Source: Heterostelium multicystogenum
Taxonomy: Eukaryota; Evosea; Eumycetozoa; Acytosteliales; Acytosteliaceae
Assembly: GCA_003667245.1 (NCBI GenBank)
Contig: RCNN01000595.1
Span: 1 to 15,216, forward strand
DNA length: 15,216 nt
Reading direction: 5' to 3'
A program made the position numbers and the translations under genes. The notes below the pieces were generated by a model, which had not been told where the DNA came from, did not search any database, and was given only the letters and a program-made list of their open reading frames with translations. This document shows, piece by piece, positions 6,304 through 15,216 of this stretch (positions within the stretch are counted from its first letter, which is position 1; each line of letters opens with the position of its first letter).

Positions 6304-7969
6304 ATGGCGTACTACCGCACTCCTCATGACGTTACCGCTCTGCCCGCCTGGCAAGCGCTCAATCAACATCGCCAAGCCATGCAGGATTTCAGCATGCGCG
6401 AAGCCTTTAATGCCGATCCCCAGCGCTTTACCCAGTTCACCTTGAGCAGCTGCGGACTTTTCCTCGATTACTCGAAAAACCTGATCACCAGCGAAACCCG
6501 CGACCTGCTGGTAGGCCTGGCCAAGGAAGTCGACCTTCAGGGCGCGATCAAGTCGCTGTTCAACGGCGAGCCGGTCAACTCTTCCGAAGGCCGTCCGGCG
6601 CTGCACACCGCACTGCGTCGCCCGGTGGGTGACAAGCTGTCGGTCAACGGCGTGAACATCATGCCGGACGTGCACAAGGTGCTGAACCAGATCACTGACC
6701 TGGTCGGCCGCATCCACGACGGCCTGTGGCGTGGCTACACCGAGAAGCCGATCACCGACGTGGTGAACATCGGTATCGGTGGCTCGTTCCTCGGCCCGGA
6801 GCTGGTGTCTGAAGCGCTGTTGTCCTACGCCCACAAAGGCGTGCGCTGCCATTACCTGGCGAACATCGACGGCAGCGAGTTCCACGAGCTGACCATGAAG
6901 CTGCGCGCCGAGACCACGCTGTTCATCGTCTCGTCAAAATCCTTCAACACCCTCGAAACCCTGAAAAAACGCCCAGGCCGCCCGCGCCTGGTACCTGGCC
7001 CAGGGTGGCTCGGAAGCCGAGCTGTATCGCCACTTCATCGCCGTATCGAGCAACAACGCGGCGGCCGTGGCCTTCGGTATCCGCGAAGAGAACATTTTCC
7101 CGATGTGGGACTGGGTGGGCGGTCGTTACTCGCTGTGGTCGGCCATCGGCCTGCCCATCGCGCTGGCCATCGGCATGTCCAACTTCAAGGAACTGCTGTC
7201 CGGCGCCTACACCATGGACCAGCATTTCCAGACCGCTCCATTCGAGGCGAACATGCCGGTGCTGCTCGGCCTGCTGGGCGTGTGGTACGGCAACTTCTGG
7301 GGCGCGCAGAGCCACGCAATCCTGCCGTACGATCACTACCTGCGTAACATCACCAAGCACCTGCAACAGCTGGACATGGAATCCAACGGCAAGAGCGTGC
7401 GCCAGGACGGTACGCCGGTTTCCACCGACACCGGCCCGGTTATCTGGGGCGGCGTAGGCTGCAACGGCCAGCATGCTTACCACCAGCTGCTGCACCAGGG
7501 CACCCAACTGATCCCGGCCGACTTCATCGTGCCGATCGTCAGCTTCAACCCGGTCTCCGACCACCATCAGTGGCTGTACGCCAACTGCCTGTCCCAGAGC
7601 CAGGCCCTGATGCTCGGCAAGACCCGCAGCGAAGCTGAAGCCGAGCTGCGCGACAAGGGCATGGACGAGGCCGAAGTGCAGAAGCTGGCACCGCACAAGG
7701 TGATCCCGGGCAACCGTCCGAGCAACACCATTGTGGTTGAACGCATCAGCCCTCGCCGTCTTGGCGCACTGGTGGCGATGTATGAACACAAAGTGTTCGT
7801 GCAAAGCGTCATCTGGGGCATCAACGCGTTCGACCAGTGGGGCGTGGAGTTGGGCAAGGAGCTGGGCAAAGGCGTCTACAACCGCCTGACCGGCACCGAA
7901 GAACAGCCTGCGGACGACGCGTCCACCCAAGGGTTGATCAACTACTTCCGCGGCCGTCACCGCGGTTGA
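6304..7969 (+). CDS. pgi: Glucose-6-phosphate isomerase (frameshifted as given)
   Basis: Pgi interconverts glucose-6-phosphate and fructose-6-phosphate; in Pseudomonas, which lacks phosphofructokinase, it mainly recycles triose carbon to the Entner-Doudoroff route and supports gluconeogenesis. One extra A in the A6 run at 6964-6969 shifts the frame. Reading through it gives 554 residues, the expected size. Seen: [25 protein letters not shown], the signature [14 protein letters not shown] and, near the C-terminus, [16 protein letters not shown]. By eye against E. coli Pgi, the catalytic Glu of WGEPGTNGQH is Gly here (7451-7453) and the ring-opening His is Phe (7544-7546); I believe this is the normal Pseudomonas form. 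The start is fixed by AAGGA at 6288-6292. Confidence 0.93.
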
Positions 7970-8010
7970 TGGTATCAGCACTACAATGAGGGTCTGAACC
8001 TGCGGGAGCG

Positions 8011-8108
8011 GACCCTTGTAGGAGCTGGCTTGCCAGCGATGCAAACACCTCGGTGAAACTCACTACCGAGGTGATGCAATCGCTGGCAAGCCAGCTCCTA
8101 CGAGGGTC
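8011..8108. repeat. REPIN: long imperfect palindrome between pgi and acs
   Basis: The arms 8011-8043 and 8075-8108 are near-perfect reverse complements (core AGGAGCTGGCTTGCCAGCGA), and an inner pair, ACCTCGGT (8047-8054) and ACCGAGGT (8065-8072), extends the fold to a hairpin of about 98 nt. This is a REP doublet of a different sequence group (core GCTGGC-TT-GCCAGC) from the one at 4076-4176. It begins 42 bases after the pgi stop and ends 45 bases before acs, so it may partly end or stabilise pgi mRNA. No T-tract follows. Confidence 0.9.
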
Positions 8109-8129
8109 GCAAAGCTCCCCTCTTGTCGC

Positions 8130-8148
8130 AAAAAACAAGAATAAGGAT
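8130..8148 (+). promoter_or_regulatory. Hfq/Crc-type A-rich motif overlapping the acs ribosome site
   Basis: Bases 8131-8145 read as five consecutive AAN triplets (AAA AAC AAG AAT AAG). The last triplet runs into the Shine-Dalgarno AAGGAT (8143-8148), 5 bases before the acs ATG. The first CrcZ motif (1662-1676) has the same make-up. Hfq with Crc is known to block translation of catabolic mRNAs at such sites next to the start codon. Occupation here would hide the ribosome site. Confidence 0.7.
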
Positions 8149-8153
8149 CCCTC

Positions 8154-9376
8154 ATGTTCGATATCAGCACGTTCCCCACCGCCGATGCCGTCCGCCGGGC
8201 TGCGCAACTCAGTCAAGAGGACTACCAGCGCCTCTACCGCCAATCCGTCGAGCAACCCGATACGTTCTGGGCCGAACAGGCCAAGCGTTTTCTCGACTGG
8301 ACCACGCCCTGGCAGACCGTCCAGAAATCCGACATCAAGACCGGCGCCGCGCAATGGTTTGCCGGAGGCCAACTGAACGTCAGTTACAACTGCATCGACC
8401 GTCACCTCGCGCAACGCGCTGATCAGCCCGCCTTCATCTGGGAGGGCGATGATCCTGCGACGTCTTCCAAAATTACCTACCGCCAGCTCCACCAAAACGT
8501 CAGCCGCCTGGCCAACGTGCTGAAAAGCCGTGGCGTAAAGAAAGGCGACCGCGTGTGTATCTACATGCCGATGATTCCCGAGGCGGCCTACGCGATGCTG
8601 GCCTGTACGCGGATTGGTGCGGTGCATTCGGTGGTGTTTGGCGGATTCTCGCCGGACGCCCTGCGCGACCGCATTCTCGACGCCGATTGCCGCACGGTGA
8701 TCACCGCCGATGAAGGCGTGCGCGGCGGCAAGCCGGTGGCGCTGAAACAGAATGTCGACAAGGCCCTGGCCAGTTGCCCGGGTGTCAGCACGGTACTGGT
8801 GGTGCAGCGCACTGGCGCGGCAGTCAATTGGACTGAAGGGCGCGACCTCAAGTATCAACAGGCCCTGAATGCAGCCAGCGACGACTGCCCGCCCGAGCCG
8901 ATGGATGCGGAAGACCCGCTGTTTATCCTCTACACCTCCGGCAGCACGGCAAACCCAAAGGTGTGTTGCACACCACCGGCGGTTACCTGCTGCAAGCGGC
9001 GATGACCTTCAAGTACGTGCTCGATTACCGCGACGGCGAAGTGTTCTGGTGCACCGCCGATGTCGGTTGGGTCACCGGTCACAGCTATATCGTGTACGGG
9101 CCACTGGCCAATGGTGCGACCTCGCTGATGTTCGAAGGCGTGCCGAGCTACCCGGACAGCTCGCGGTTCTGGCAGGTGATCGACAAACACAAGGTCAACA
9201 TCTTCTACACCGCGCCGACCGCGTTACGCGCGCTGATGCGGGAAGGCCACGGACCACTGGAAAACACTTCCCGCGCCAGCCTGCGCCTGCTGGGCAGTGT
9301 CGGCGAGCCAATCAACCCGGAAGCCTGGGACTGGTACTTCAATGCCGTGGGCGAACAACGCTGCCCGATTGTCGAC

Positions 9377-9409
<33 letters not shown>

Positions 9410-10090
9410 CTCAGCCCGCTGGTCAGCGCCCAGCGGATCAAGCCCGGCTGCGCTACCCAGCCGATGTTTGGCGTAGTGCCGGTGCTGCTTGATGAGCAAG
9501 GCAAGGAAATCAGTGGCGCCGGCAGCGGCGTGCTGGCGATCAAATCCAGCTGGCCAGGGCAAATCCGCAGCGTGTACGGCGACCCTCAGCGGATGATCGA
9601 CACCTATTTCAAACCCTACCCCGGCTACTACTTTACCGGCGACGGCGCGCGGCGGGACGAGGATGGTGACTACTGGATCACCGGCCGCATCGACGATGTG
9701 ATCAATGTTTCCGGGCACCGCATCGGCACCGCCGAAGTCGAAAGCGCCCTGGTGCTGCATGATCAGGTCGCAGAAGCCGCGGTGGTCGGTTATCCACACG
9801 ACGTAAAAGGCCAGGGCATCTATGCCTTCGTCACGCCCATGAATGGCGTCGAGCCCGACGACGCGCTGAAAAAGCACCTGCTGGACCTGGTCAGCAAGGA
9901 AATCGGCAGCTTCGCCAAGCCCGAGCTGATTCAATGGGCGCCGGCCTTGCCGAAAACCCGCTCAGGCAAGATCATGCGGCGGATCCTGCGCAAGATTGCC
10001 TGCAACGAGCTGGACAGCCTGGGGGATACGTCCACCCTCGCCGACCCGAGCGTGGTGGATGGCCTGATCGACAAGCGCCTCAACCGCTAG
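8154..10090 (+). CDS. acs: Acetyl-CoA synthetase (frameshifted as given)
   Basis: Acs converts acetate, ATP and CoA to acetyl-CoA through acetyl-AMP, enabling growth on acetate and recovery of excreted acetate. Seen: the N-terminal ACS segment (SYNCIDRHL), ANL-family motif TSGST at 261-265 followed by the phosphate loop GKPKG once one lost C near 8947 is allowed for, [40 protein letters not shown] hinge region, and C-terminal [11 protein letters not shown] with the catalytic, acetylation-prone Lys at about 606. The corrected length is 645 residues, typical of the family. As given, the first frame ends at 9005 and the rest continues in the next frame. The gene sits downstream of pgi, as acsB does in P. 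aeruginosa and P. putida. An A-rich Hfq/Crc-type site overlaps its ribosome site. Confidence 0.94.
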
Positions 10091-10096
10091 GAACCC

Positions 10097-10971
10097 ATGG
10101 AATTCATTCGCAGCCGCATCGAAAACCAGCTGATGAGCCTGACCGGCTTGTCGCTGGGCAACTCGACCTGGAGAACCCCAAGGGCGATCCGGGTCTCTTT
10201 GGGCCGAACTCGGTGAGCTGGAAGGTCCATGGCGACTTCAGCAGCATGTTGATCGGCGGCATCAGCGCGTTGATGTTGCAGGCATTGCACCCGCTGGCGT
10301 TGGCCGGCGTGTGGGACCACTCGAACTTTCGGCAGGACATGCTGGGGCGGTTACGACGCACCTCGCAGTTCATTTCCGGCACCACGTTTGGTTCGCGGCG
10401 TGACGCCGAATGGCTGATCGAGAAAGTGCGCACCATTCACCTGCAAGTGGTCGGCCATGCACCGGACGGCCGACCGTATGCCGCCAGTGATCCCGAGTTG
10501 CTGACCTGGGTGCATGTGGCGGAGGTCAGCAACTTTCTCGCGGCCCACCTGCGTTATCGCAACCCGGATTTATCTGCGAGGGATCAAGACCGGTACTACA
10601 GCGAAATCGCCCTGGTGGCCGAGCAATTGGGCGCGCGCCATGTGCCGCGTTCGCGCCAGGAAATTTCCGATTACCTTGAGCGTATTCGTCCGCAACTGCT
10701 GTGTGACCAGCGCAGCCACGAAGTCCTGCGCCTGCTGCTCAATGCGCCGTCTCCGAGCACCCTGGCCAAGCCGTTTGGCTCGCTGATGATGCAGGCCGGT
10801 ATCGACCTGCTGCCGGACTGGGCCAGCGACATGCTCGGGCAGAAGCAAAGCCCGATCCAGCGCCAGATGATTCGTGCCGGGGTCAGGCGCAGCGCGCCGT
10901 TGTTGCGCTGGGCCATGCGCAATGGTTCGGTGCAGCGGGCCCACAGGCGAATGGGCCTGCTGGAGCCATAA
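10097..10971 (+). CDS. DUF2236 / MpaB-type oxygenase family protein (frameshifted near start)
   Basis: The product (about 291 residues after allowing one lost C near 10159) matches the DUF2236 family, which includes latex-clearing protein Lcp and fungal MpaB, haem b oxygenases. Seen: LQALHPLALAGVWDHS at 61-76; RLRRTSQFISGTTFGS at 85-100; VRTIHLQVVGHAPDGRPY at 111-128; ELLTWVHVAEVSNFLAAH at 134-151; and DRYYSE. R85 and T89 give the RxxxT spacing reported for Lcp, with H115 a possible haem ligand; this mapping is by eye. There is no signal peptide. The ATG at 10097 is 6 bases after the acs stop, and its AGGAAC ribosome site overlaps that stop, so it is probably co-transcribed with acs. The substrate is unknown. 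Confidence 0.83.
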
Positions 10972-10972
10972 C

Positions 10973-10981
10973 TGTTAAACT
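10973..10981 (+). promoter_or_regulatory. Possible extended -10 promoter for the methyltransferase gene
   Basis: TGTTAAACT at 10973-10981 resembles an extended -10 (TGn + TAAACT). It starts right after the stop of the preceding gene and lies 33 bases before the next ATG. No clear -35 is seen, so confidence is low. Confidence 0.3.
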
Positions 10982-11014
10982 CCCGCGCCCCAATTACTCT
11001 GCAAGGCGCGCACT

Positions 11015-12031
11015 ATGTCTTCCTTGAATCAGGCGCTGCGCGCCGCCCTCGATCATCGCCAGGACCTGCTCGCCGAGTTGCATGCACAAGGTACCGATTG
11101 CTATCGCCTGTTCCACGGCAGCCAGGAAGGCGCCGGCGGCCTGACGATCGACCGCTACGGCCCGCAACTGCTGGTGCAGAGTTTTCACCAGTCGCTGGAA
11201 AGCGACGACCTGTTGCACCTGCATCAAGCAATCAACCAGCACCTGGGGCTTGAACTGCTGCTGGTCTACAACGACCGCTCCCGGGGCAACTCGCGCATCG
11301 ACCGTGAAGACACGGTTTACCGTGCCGAGCCCGCAGCCCTGGAAGACCTGGTCGGCCACGAATGGGGCCTCAATTACCGCGTGCGCGGCCGCCATGCCGG
11401 GCAAGACCCGCTGTTATTCCTGGACCTGCGCAACACCCGCGGCTGGGTCAAGGCACACAGCGCCGGCAAAAGCGTGCTGAACCTGTTTGCCTACACCTGC
11501 GGCGTAGGCCTGAGTGCCGCTGCCGGTGGCGCTCGTGAGGTGTGCAACCTGGACTTTGCCGAGGGCAACCTGGCGGTCGGTCGCGAAAACGGTCAACTCA
11601 ACCCGCAATTGCCGACGATGGAATTCATCCAGTCCGACTACTTCCCGGCAATCCGCCAACTGGCCGGCCTGCCCATCAGCCAGCGTCGGGGGCAGAAGCT
11701 GCCGAGTTACCCGCGCCTGGAGCAGCGTCAATACGATCTGGTACTGCTCGACCCGCCCGCCTGGGCCAAGAGCGCCTTCGGCACCGTCGACCTGCTGCGC
11801 GACTACCAGAGCCTGCTCAAGCCGGCGCTGCTGGCCACGGCCGACAACGGCGTGCTGATCTGCTGCAACAACCTGGCGAAAGTCGGCATGGACGACTGGC
11901 GTGACCAGGTCCTGCGCTGTGCGGAAAAGGCCGGGCGCCCGGTGCGCGACTGGCAGGTCATGACACCCGGCGCAGACTTCCCGTCCCACGACCAGCAACC
12001 ACCGCTGAAGACCCTGATCCTGCAACTGTAG
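11015..12031 (+). CDS. Class I SAM-dependent methyltransferase, RlmI-like
   Basis: The 338-residue product resembles the RlmI/RlmK-L family of 23S rRNA methyltransferases. Seen: GQDPLLFLDLRNTRGWV at 129-145, the RlmI-type GxFLDxR lead-in; SAM-binding motif I VLNLFAYTCGVGLSAAAGGA at 154-173; motif IV LDPPAW at 245-250; and ICCNNLAKV at 282-290, where cytosine-C5 enzymes of this group keep a catalytic Cys (C283 or C284). The N-terminal about 100 residues are not an obvious PUA domain, unlike RlmI. It probably methylates rRNA or another RNA, but the target base cannot be told from sequence. The frame is intact. AAGG at 11003-11006 serves the ATG at 11015. It is 43 bp after the DUF2236 gene, so it may share its transcript or use its own weak promoter. 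Confidence 0.85.
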   Translation: MSSLNQALRAALDHRQDLLAELHAQGTDCYRLFHGSQEGAGGLTIDRYGPQLLVQSFHQSLESDDLLHLHQAINQHLGLELLLVYNDRSRGNSRIDREDTVYRAEPAALEDLVGHEWGLNYRVRGRHAGQDPLLFLDLRNTRGWVKAHSAGKSVLNLFAYTCGVGLSAAAGGAREVCNLDFAEGNLAVGRENGQLNPQLPTMEFIQSDYFPAIRQLAGLPISQRRGQKLPSYPRLEQRQYDLVLLDPPAWAKSAFGTVDLLRDYQSLLKPALLATADNGVLICCNNLAKVGMDDWRDQVLRCAEKAGRPVRDWQVMTPGADFPSHDQQPPLKTLILQL

Positions 12032-12094
12032 GACTTGTCCCAAAAGGGTCAGGGCGCAGTAATAAAGGCCCGGCTCTTCGGAACCGTAAACCCG

Positions 12095-12103
12095 TGCCAT
12101 ACT
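12095..12103 (+). promoter_or_regulatory. Weak candidate extended -10 promoter for the DUF748 gene
   Basis: TGCCATACT at 12095-12103 resembles TGn + CATACT, 37 bases before the preferred ATG. The upstream -35 region (around 12075) is poor. The 108-bp gap after the methyltransferase gene holds no other recognisable element. Confidence 0.3.
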
Positions 12104-12139
12104 CCAAGGCACTCTTGATTGACATAGATGGCGTCACAT

Positions 12140-15079
12140 ATGCCCAAAGGATTGATTCGCGCCGCTGGCGCCTTGCTGACCGCCCTTGCCCTGTACAGCT
12201 TGCTGGGCTTCCTGATTCTCCCCGGCATTGCCCTTCGCGTGGCCAACCAACAGTTGGCCAACTACGCCACGGTGCCGGCGCGTGTCGAGCGTATCGAGCT
12301 CAACCCGTTCAGCCTCGAACTGACCGTGTGGGGCCTGAATATCGGTGAGCCGGGCAAGGAGCAAGTGGCCTTTGAACGCCTCTATGCCAACCTGCAGATC
12401 GACAGCCTGTGGACCCGCGCCCTGCACCTGGCCGACGTACAACTCGACAAGCCCAAGACCGAGCTGCTGTTCGACAAATCCGGCCAGCTCAACCTGGCGC
12501 AGCTGTTCAAACTCCCGGCCAGCGAACCGACACCAACCGATCCGAACGCCAAGCCATTCCCGCTGCGCATCGATAACATCAAGCTGGCAGGCGGCTATGT
12601 GCACTTCCAGGATTTGCGCCCGAGCGAGCCGATCGAGTTTCTCTACGACAAACTCGATTTCGAGCTGAAAAACCTCAGCACGCTGCCCGATGACAACGCC
12701 GACATGACCCTGGTGGCAGCCGGCCCTGAAGGCGGCCAGATAGACTGGACCGGCAACTTCAGCCTGATCCCGATCGCCTCCGAGGGCAAACTCAAGGTTA
12801 CCGACGGCAAGATGAAAGTCTGGTGGCCGTATGTACGTGACGCGGTGCCGCTGGTTCTGGAAGACGGCATCCTCAACTTCAGCACCGACTACAAGCTGAG
12901 CCTGGCCAAGGAAACCGAGCTGAACCTGACCAACGTCGCCCTGAGTGTCGCGCCGTTTGCGATCAAGGCACCGGATGGCCGCCCGCTCGCGCGCCTGCAG
13001 AAGCTGGACGTCAGCGAAACCACCGTGGACCTGGCCAAACAGCAAGTGATCGTCGGCAAGATCCGCAGTAATAAACTCGAAACCTGGGCCGCCCTTGAAG
13101 CCGACGGCCAGCTGGACTGGCAGAAGCTGTTTGCCAGCCAACCGAGCAAACCTGCAACTGCACCCGCAGCCGAGCCAGCCACCGCACCCGCTACCGCCGA
13201 CTCGCCAAAACCTGCACCGGCAGCGCCGAGCAAGCCTTGGCAAGTGCTGCTCAAGGACGTGCAACTGCGCGACTATCAAGTGCATCTGGCTGACCGCTCG
13301 GCCAAACCGGCAGTCGCCCTGGAAGTCGGGCCGCTGAACCTTGACCTGCAGGGTTTCGACAGCCTTAACCAGAGCCCTTTTACCCTCAAGCTCGATACCG
13401 GCGTAGGCAAACAAGGCAAGCTCGAGGCGACCGGCCAGGTCAACCTGAGCCCGGTCAGCGCCAAGCTGAAAGTGGACACCAAAGACATCGACCTGCGCGT
13501 CGCCCAGTCCTATATCAGCCCGTTTATCCGCCTGGAACTGCGTAGCGGCATGCTCGGCAGCAACCTCGACGTGAACCTGAAAAGCACCGCCCCCCTGGCA
13601 TTCCAGGTGACCGGCGGGCCCAGGTCGACCAGTTGCACACCCTGGACACCATGAAGACCCGCGACTTCCTCAAGTGGCAGCGCCTGGTGCTGGAAGGCGT
13701 GAATTATCAACATGGCGACAGCCTGTCGATCGACAAGGTCAACCTGTTGCAGCCCTATGCGCGCTTCATGATCAACGATGACCGCACCACCAACATCGAT
13801 GACCTGCTGATTCCGCAGCCGGCCAACAGCCCCGGCAAGTCCGCGGCGAAACCTGCGGCCAGCAAAGAGAAGCCCCTGGGCATTCATATTGGTCAAATTG
13901 CGATCAAACGACGGCTCGGCCAACTTCGCCGACTTCAGCCTGACCCCGAACTTCGCCACGGCCATCCAGCAGCTCAACGGCCAGATCGGCACCATTGACA
14001 GTCGCCAGGCCAAACCGGCGAGCGTCGACGTCAAGGGCAAGGTTGACCGTTATGCACCGGTCACCATCAAGGGCAGCGTGAATCCGTTTGACCCGATGGC
14101 CGCACTGGATATCGCCACCAGCTTCAAACGCGTCGAACTGACCACCCTGACGCCATACTCGGGCAAGTTTGCCGGGTTCCGCATCCGCAAGGGTCGACTC
14201 AACCTTGACCTGCATTACGTCATCACCAAGGGCCAGTTGAAGGCCGAAAACAAGGTGGTGGTCGAGCAACTGCAACTGGGTGAGAAGGTCGACAGCGCCG
14301 ACGCCGTGGACCTGCCGATTCGCCTGGCGATAGCCCTGCTCAAGGACTCCGACGGCAAGATCTCGATCGAACTGCCGGTGACCGGCGACTTGAAACAACC
14401 CGCAGTTCAGCGTCATGCCGATTGTCTGGCAGACCCTGCGCAACCTGGTAGTGCGTGCGGGCCACGGCGCCATTCAAGTTCATTGGCGGCTGATCAGCGG
14501 TGGTGGTGCTCAAGACCTTGGCAACGTGTCGTTTGCCGCAGGCTCGAGCGAGCTGAGCAAGGATTCCCAGTCGGCCCTCGACAGCCTGGCCAAAGCCCTC
14601 AAGGAGCGCCCTGCGCTGCGCCTGGAGATCGAAGGCACCGCCGCTGCCAGCAGTGACGGCCCGCTTTTGGCCGCACAACGGCTGGAACGCGAATACCAGT
14701 ACAACTACTACAAGATCCTCCAGCGCCGTGGCGACAAGGTGCCGGCCCAGGCGTCGCTGCTTGAAGTACCGGAAAAGGAAAAGGCGCCGCTGCTGGAAGG
14801 CATCTACCGCACCCGCCTGAAACAACAGCCTCCGGCCGAATGGAAAGACCTGAGCAATGACGAGCGCACCGCAAGTTGCGGGACGGTGTGATCAAGTTCT
14901 GGAGTGGCAGTGACGTGTTGCTGCGCCAACTGGCCAGGACCCGCGCCAGCGCGATCAAGGACTACCTGGTAGACAAGGCGCAGCTGGAAGATGAGCGGGT
15001 TTACTTTATCGATGCAAACCTTGGGGAAGCAGAGAAAGATGGTCGGGTGGTAACACCGATGCATCTGGATGCCGAATAA
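12140..15079 (+). CDS. DUF748 / AsmA-like envelope protein with OmpA-like C-terminus (frameshifted as given)
   Basis: This product of about 979 residues is anchored by one N-terminal membrane segment (about residues 6-32) with the rest in the periplasm. The repeated beta-rich stretches match DUF748 of the AsmA superfamily, whose members are linked to lipid movement between membranes; its own function is unknown. A Pro/Ala/Lys-rich linker lies at about 13139-13234. Near the end, VSFAAGSSELSKDSQSALDS (from about 14527) resembles an OmpA-type peptidoglycan-binding domain. Six single-base shifts break the frame: apparent losses near 13619, 14490 and 14873, gains near 13906-13908, 14393-14395 and 14459-14461; they sum to zero and the frame returns. 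The start at 12140 (MPKGLIR) is preferred over the in-frame ATG at 12128, though neither has a good ribosome site. Confidence 0.85.
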
Positions 15080-15100
15080 ACCGGCACCCGCTGAGCACCT

Positions 15101-15216
15101 GTGGCGAGGGGGCTTGCCCCCGTTGGGCTGCGTAGCGGCCCCAATGAGGGCGTCGCGGTCATTCAGGCGGATCACCGTCGTCATACCAAGGGGCCGCTAT
15201 GCAGCCCAACGGGGGC
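15101..15216. repeat. REPIN, running to the window edge
   Basis: The left arm 15116-15142 and right arm 15190-15216 are 27-bp reverse complements with one mismatch. The left arm is preceded by GTGGCGAGGGGGCTT, which completes a GGGGGC-TT-GCCCCC mini-palindrome; its partner would lie beyond the window. The spacer is 47 bp. This is a third REP sequence group, distinct from those at 4076 and 8011. It starts 21 bases after the stop of the DUF748 gene. Confidence 0.85.

Noticed and set aside
12128..12139. ATG at 12128 as start of the DUF748 gene
   Set aside because: It adds only MASH before the likely MPKGLIR start; neither start has a strong ribosome site, so this is a preference, not proof.
12134..13414. 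Minus-strand open frame of 426 codons
   Set aside because: It mirrors the DUF748 gene, is low in complexity and has no family signature.

Overview
This is a chromosomal segment of a fluorescent-group Pseudomonas. The evidence is the gene order cbrB - crcZ - pcnB - folK - panB - panC - pgi - acs, proteins that read as Pseudomonas orthologues along their whole length, GC-rich codon use, and three Pseudomonas-type REP inverted pairs (REPINs) between genes. All genes lie on the + strand. I see no prophage, insertion sequence, CRISPR array, tRNA or rRNA. This is core genome, and its most interesting content is regulatory.

Layout. 27-1466: cbrB, the sigma-54-dependent response regulator of the CbrA/CbrB carbon-nitrogen balance system. 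1467-2179: a gene-poor stretch of about 700 bp that holds the cbrB terminator, a perfect TGTTAC-N14-GTAACA palindrome (likely CbrB enhancer), a -24/-12 promoter, and the small RNA gene crcZ with six A-rich Hfq/Crc-binding motifs and its own terminator; the pcnB leader follows. 2180-3587: pcnB, then folK (3592-4080). 4076-4176: a REPIN that includes the folK stop codon. 4177-4429: the panB leader, with four GTAACA repeats. 4430-6078: panB and panC, overlapping by 4 bases. 6304-7969: pgi. 8011-8108: a second REPIN. 8154-10090: acs. 10097-10971: a DUF2236/MpaB-type oxygenase gene just behind acs. 11015-12031: an RlmI-like SAM methyltransferase. 12140-15079: a large DUF748/AsmA-like envelope protein with an OmpA-like C-terminus. 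15101-15216: a third REPIN, reaching the window end.

How the parts connect. CbrB activates crcZ; CrcZ RNA titrates Hfq (with Crc) and so relieves carbon catabolite repression. The acs leader carries, overlapping its Shine-Dalgarno, a run of five AAN triplets of the same kind as the CrcZ motifs. A shorter version overlaps the pgi Shine-Dalgarno. The window therefore seems to hold a master regulator, its decoy RNA and one or two candidate targets.

Sequence quality. Five genes are interrupted by single-base indels: I count ten in pcnB, one each in pgi, acs and the DUF2236 gene, and six in the DUF748 gene. Nearly all are in short homopolymers, and the protein stays conserved in the next frame each time. 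Sequencing or assembly errors are the simplest explanation, so I annotate full gene spans and state where the frame changes. cbrB, folK, panB, panC and the methyltransferase are intact.
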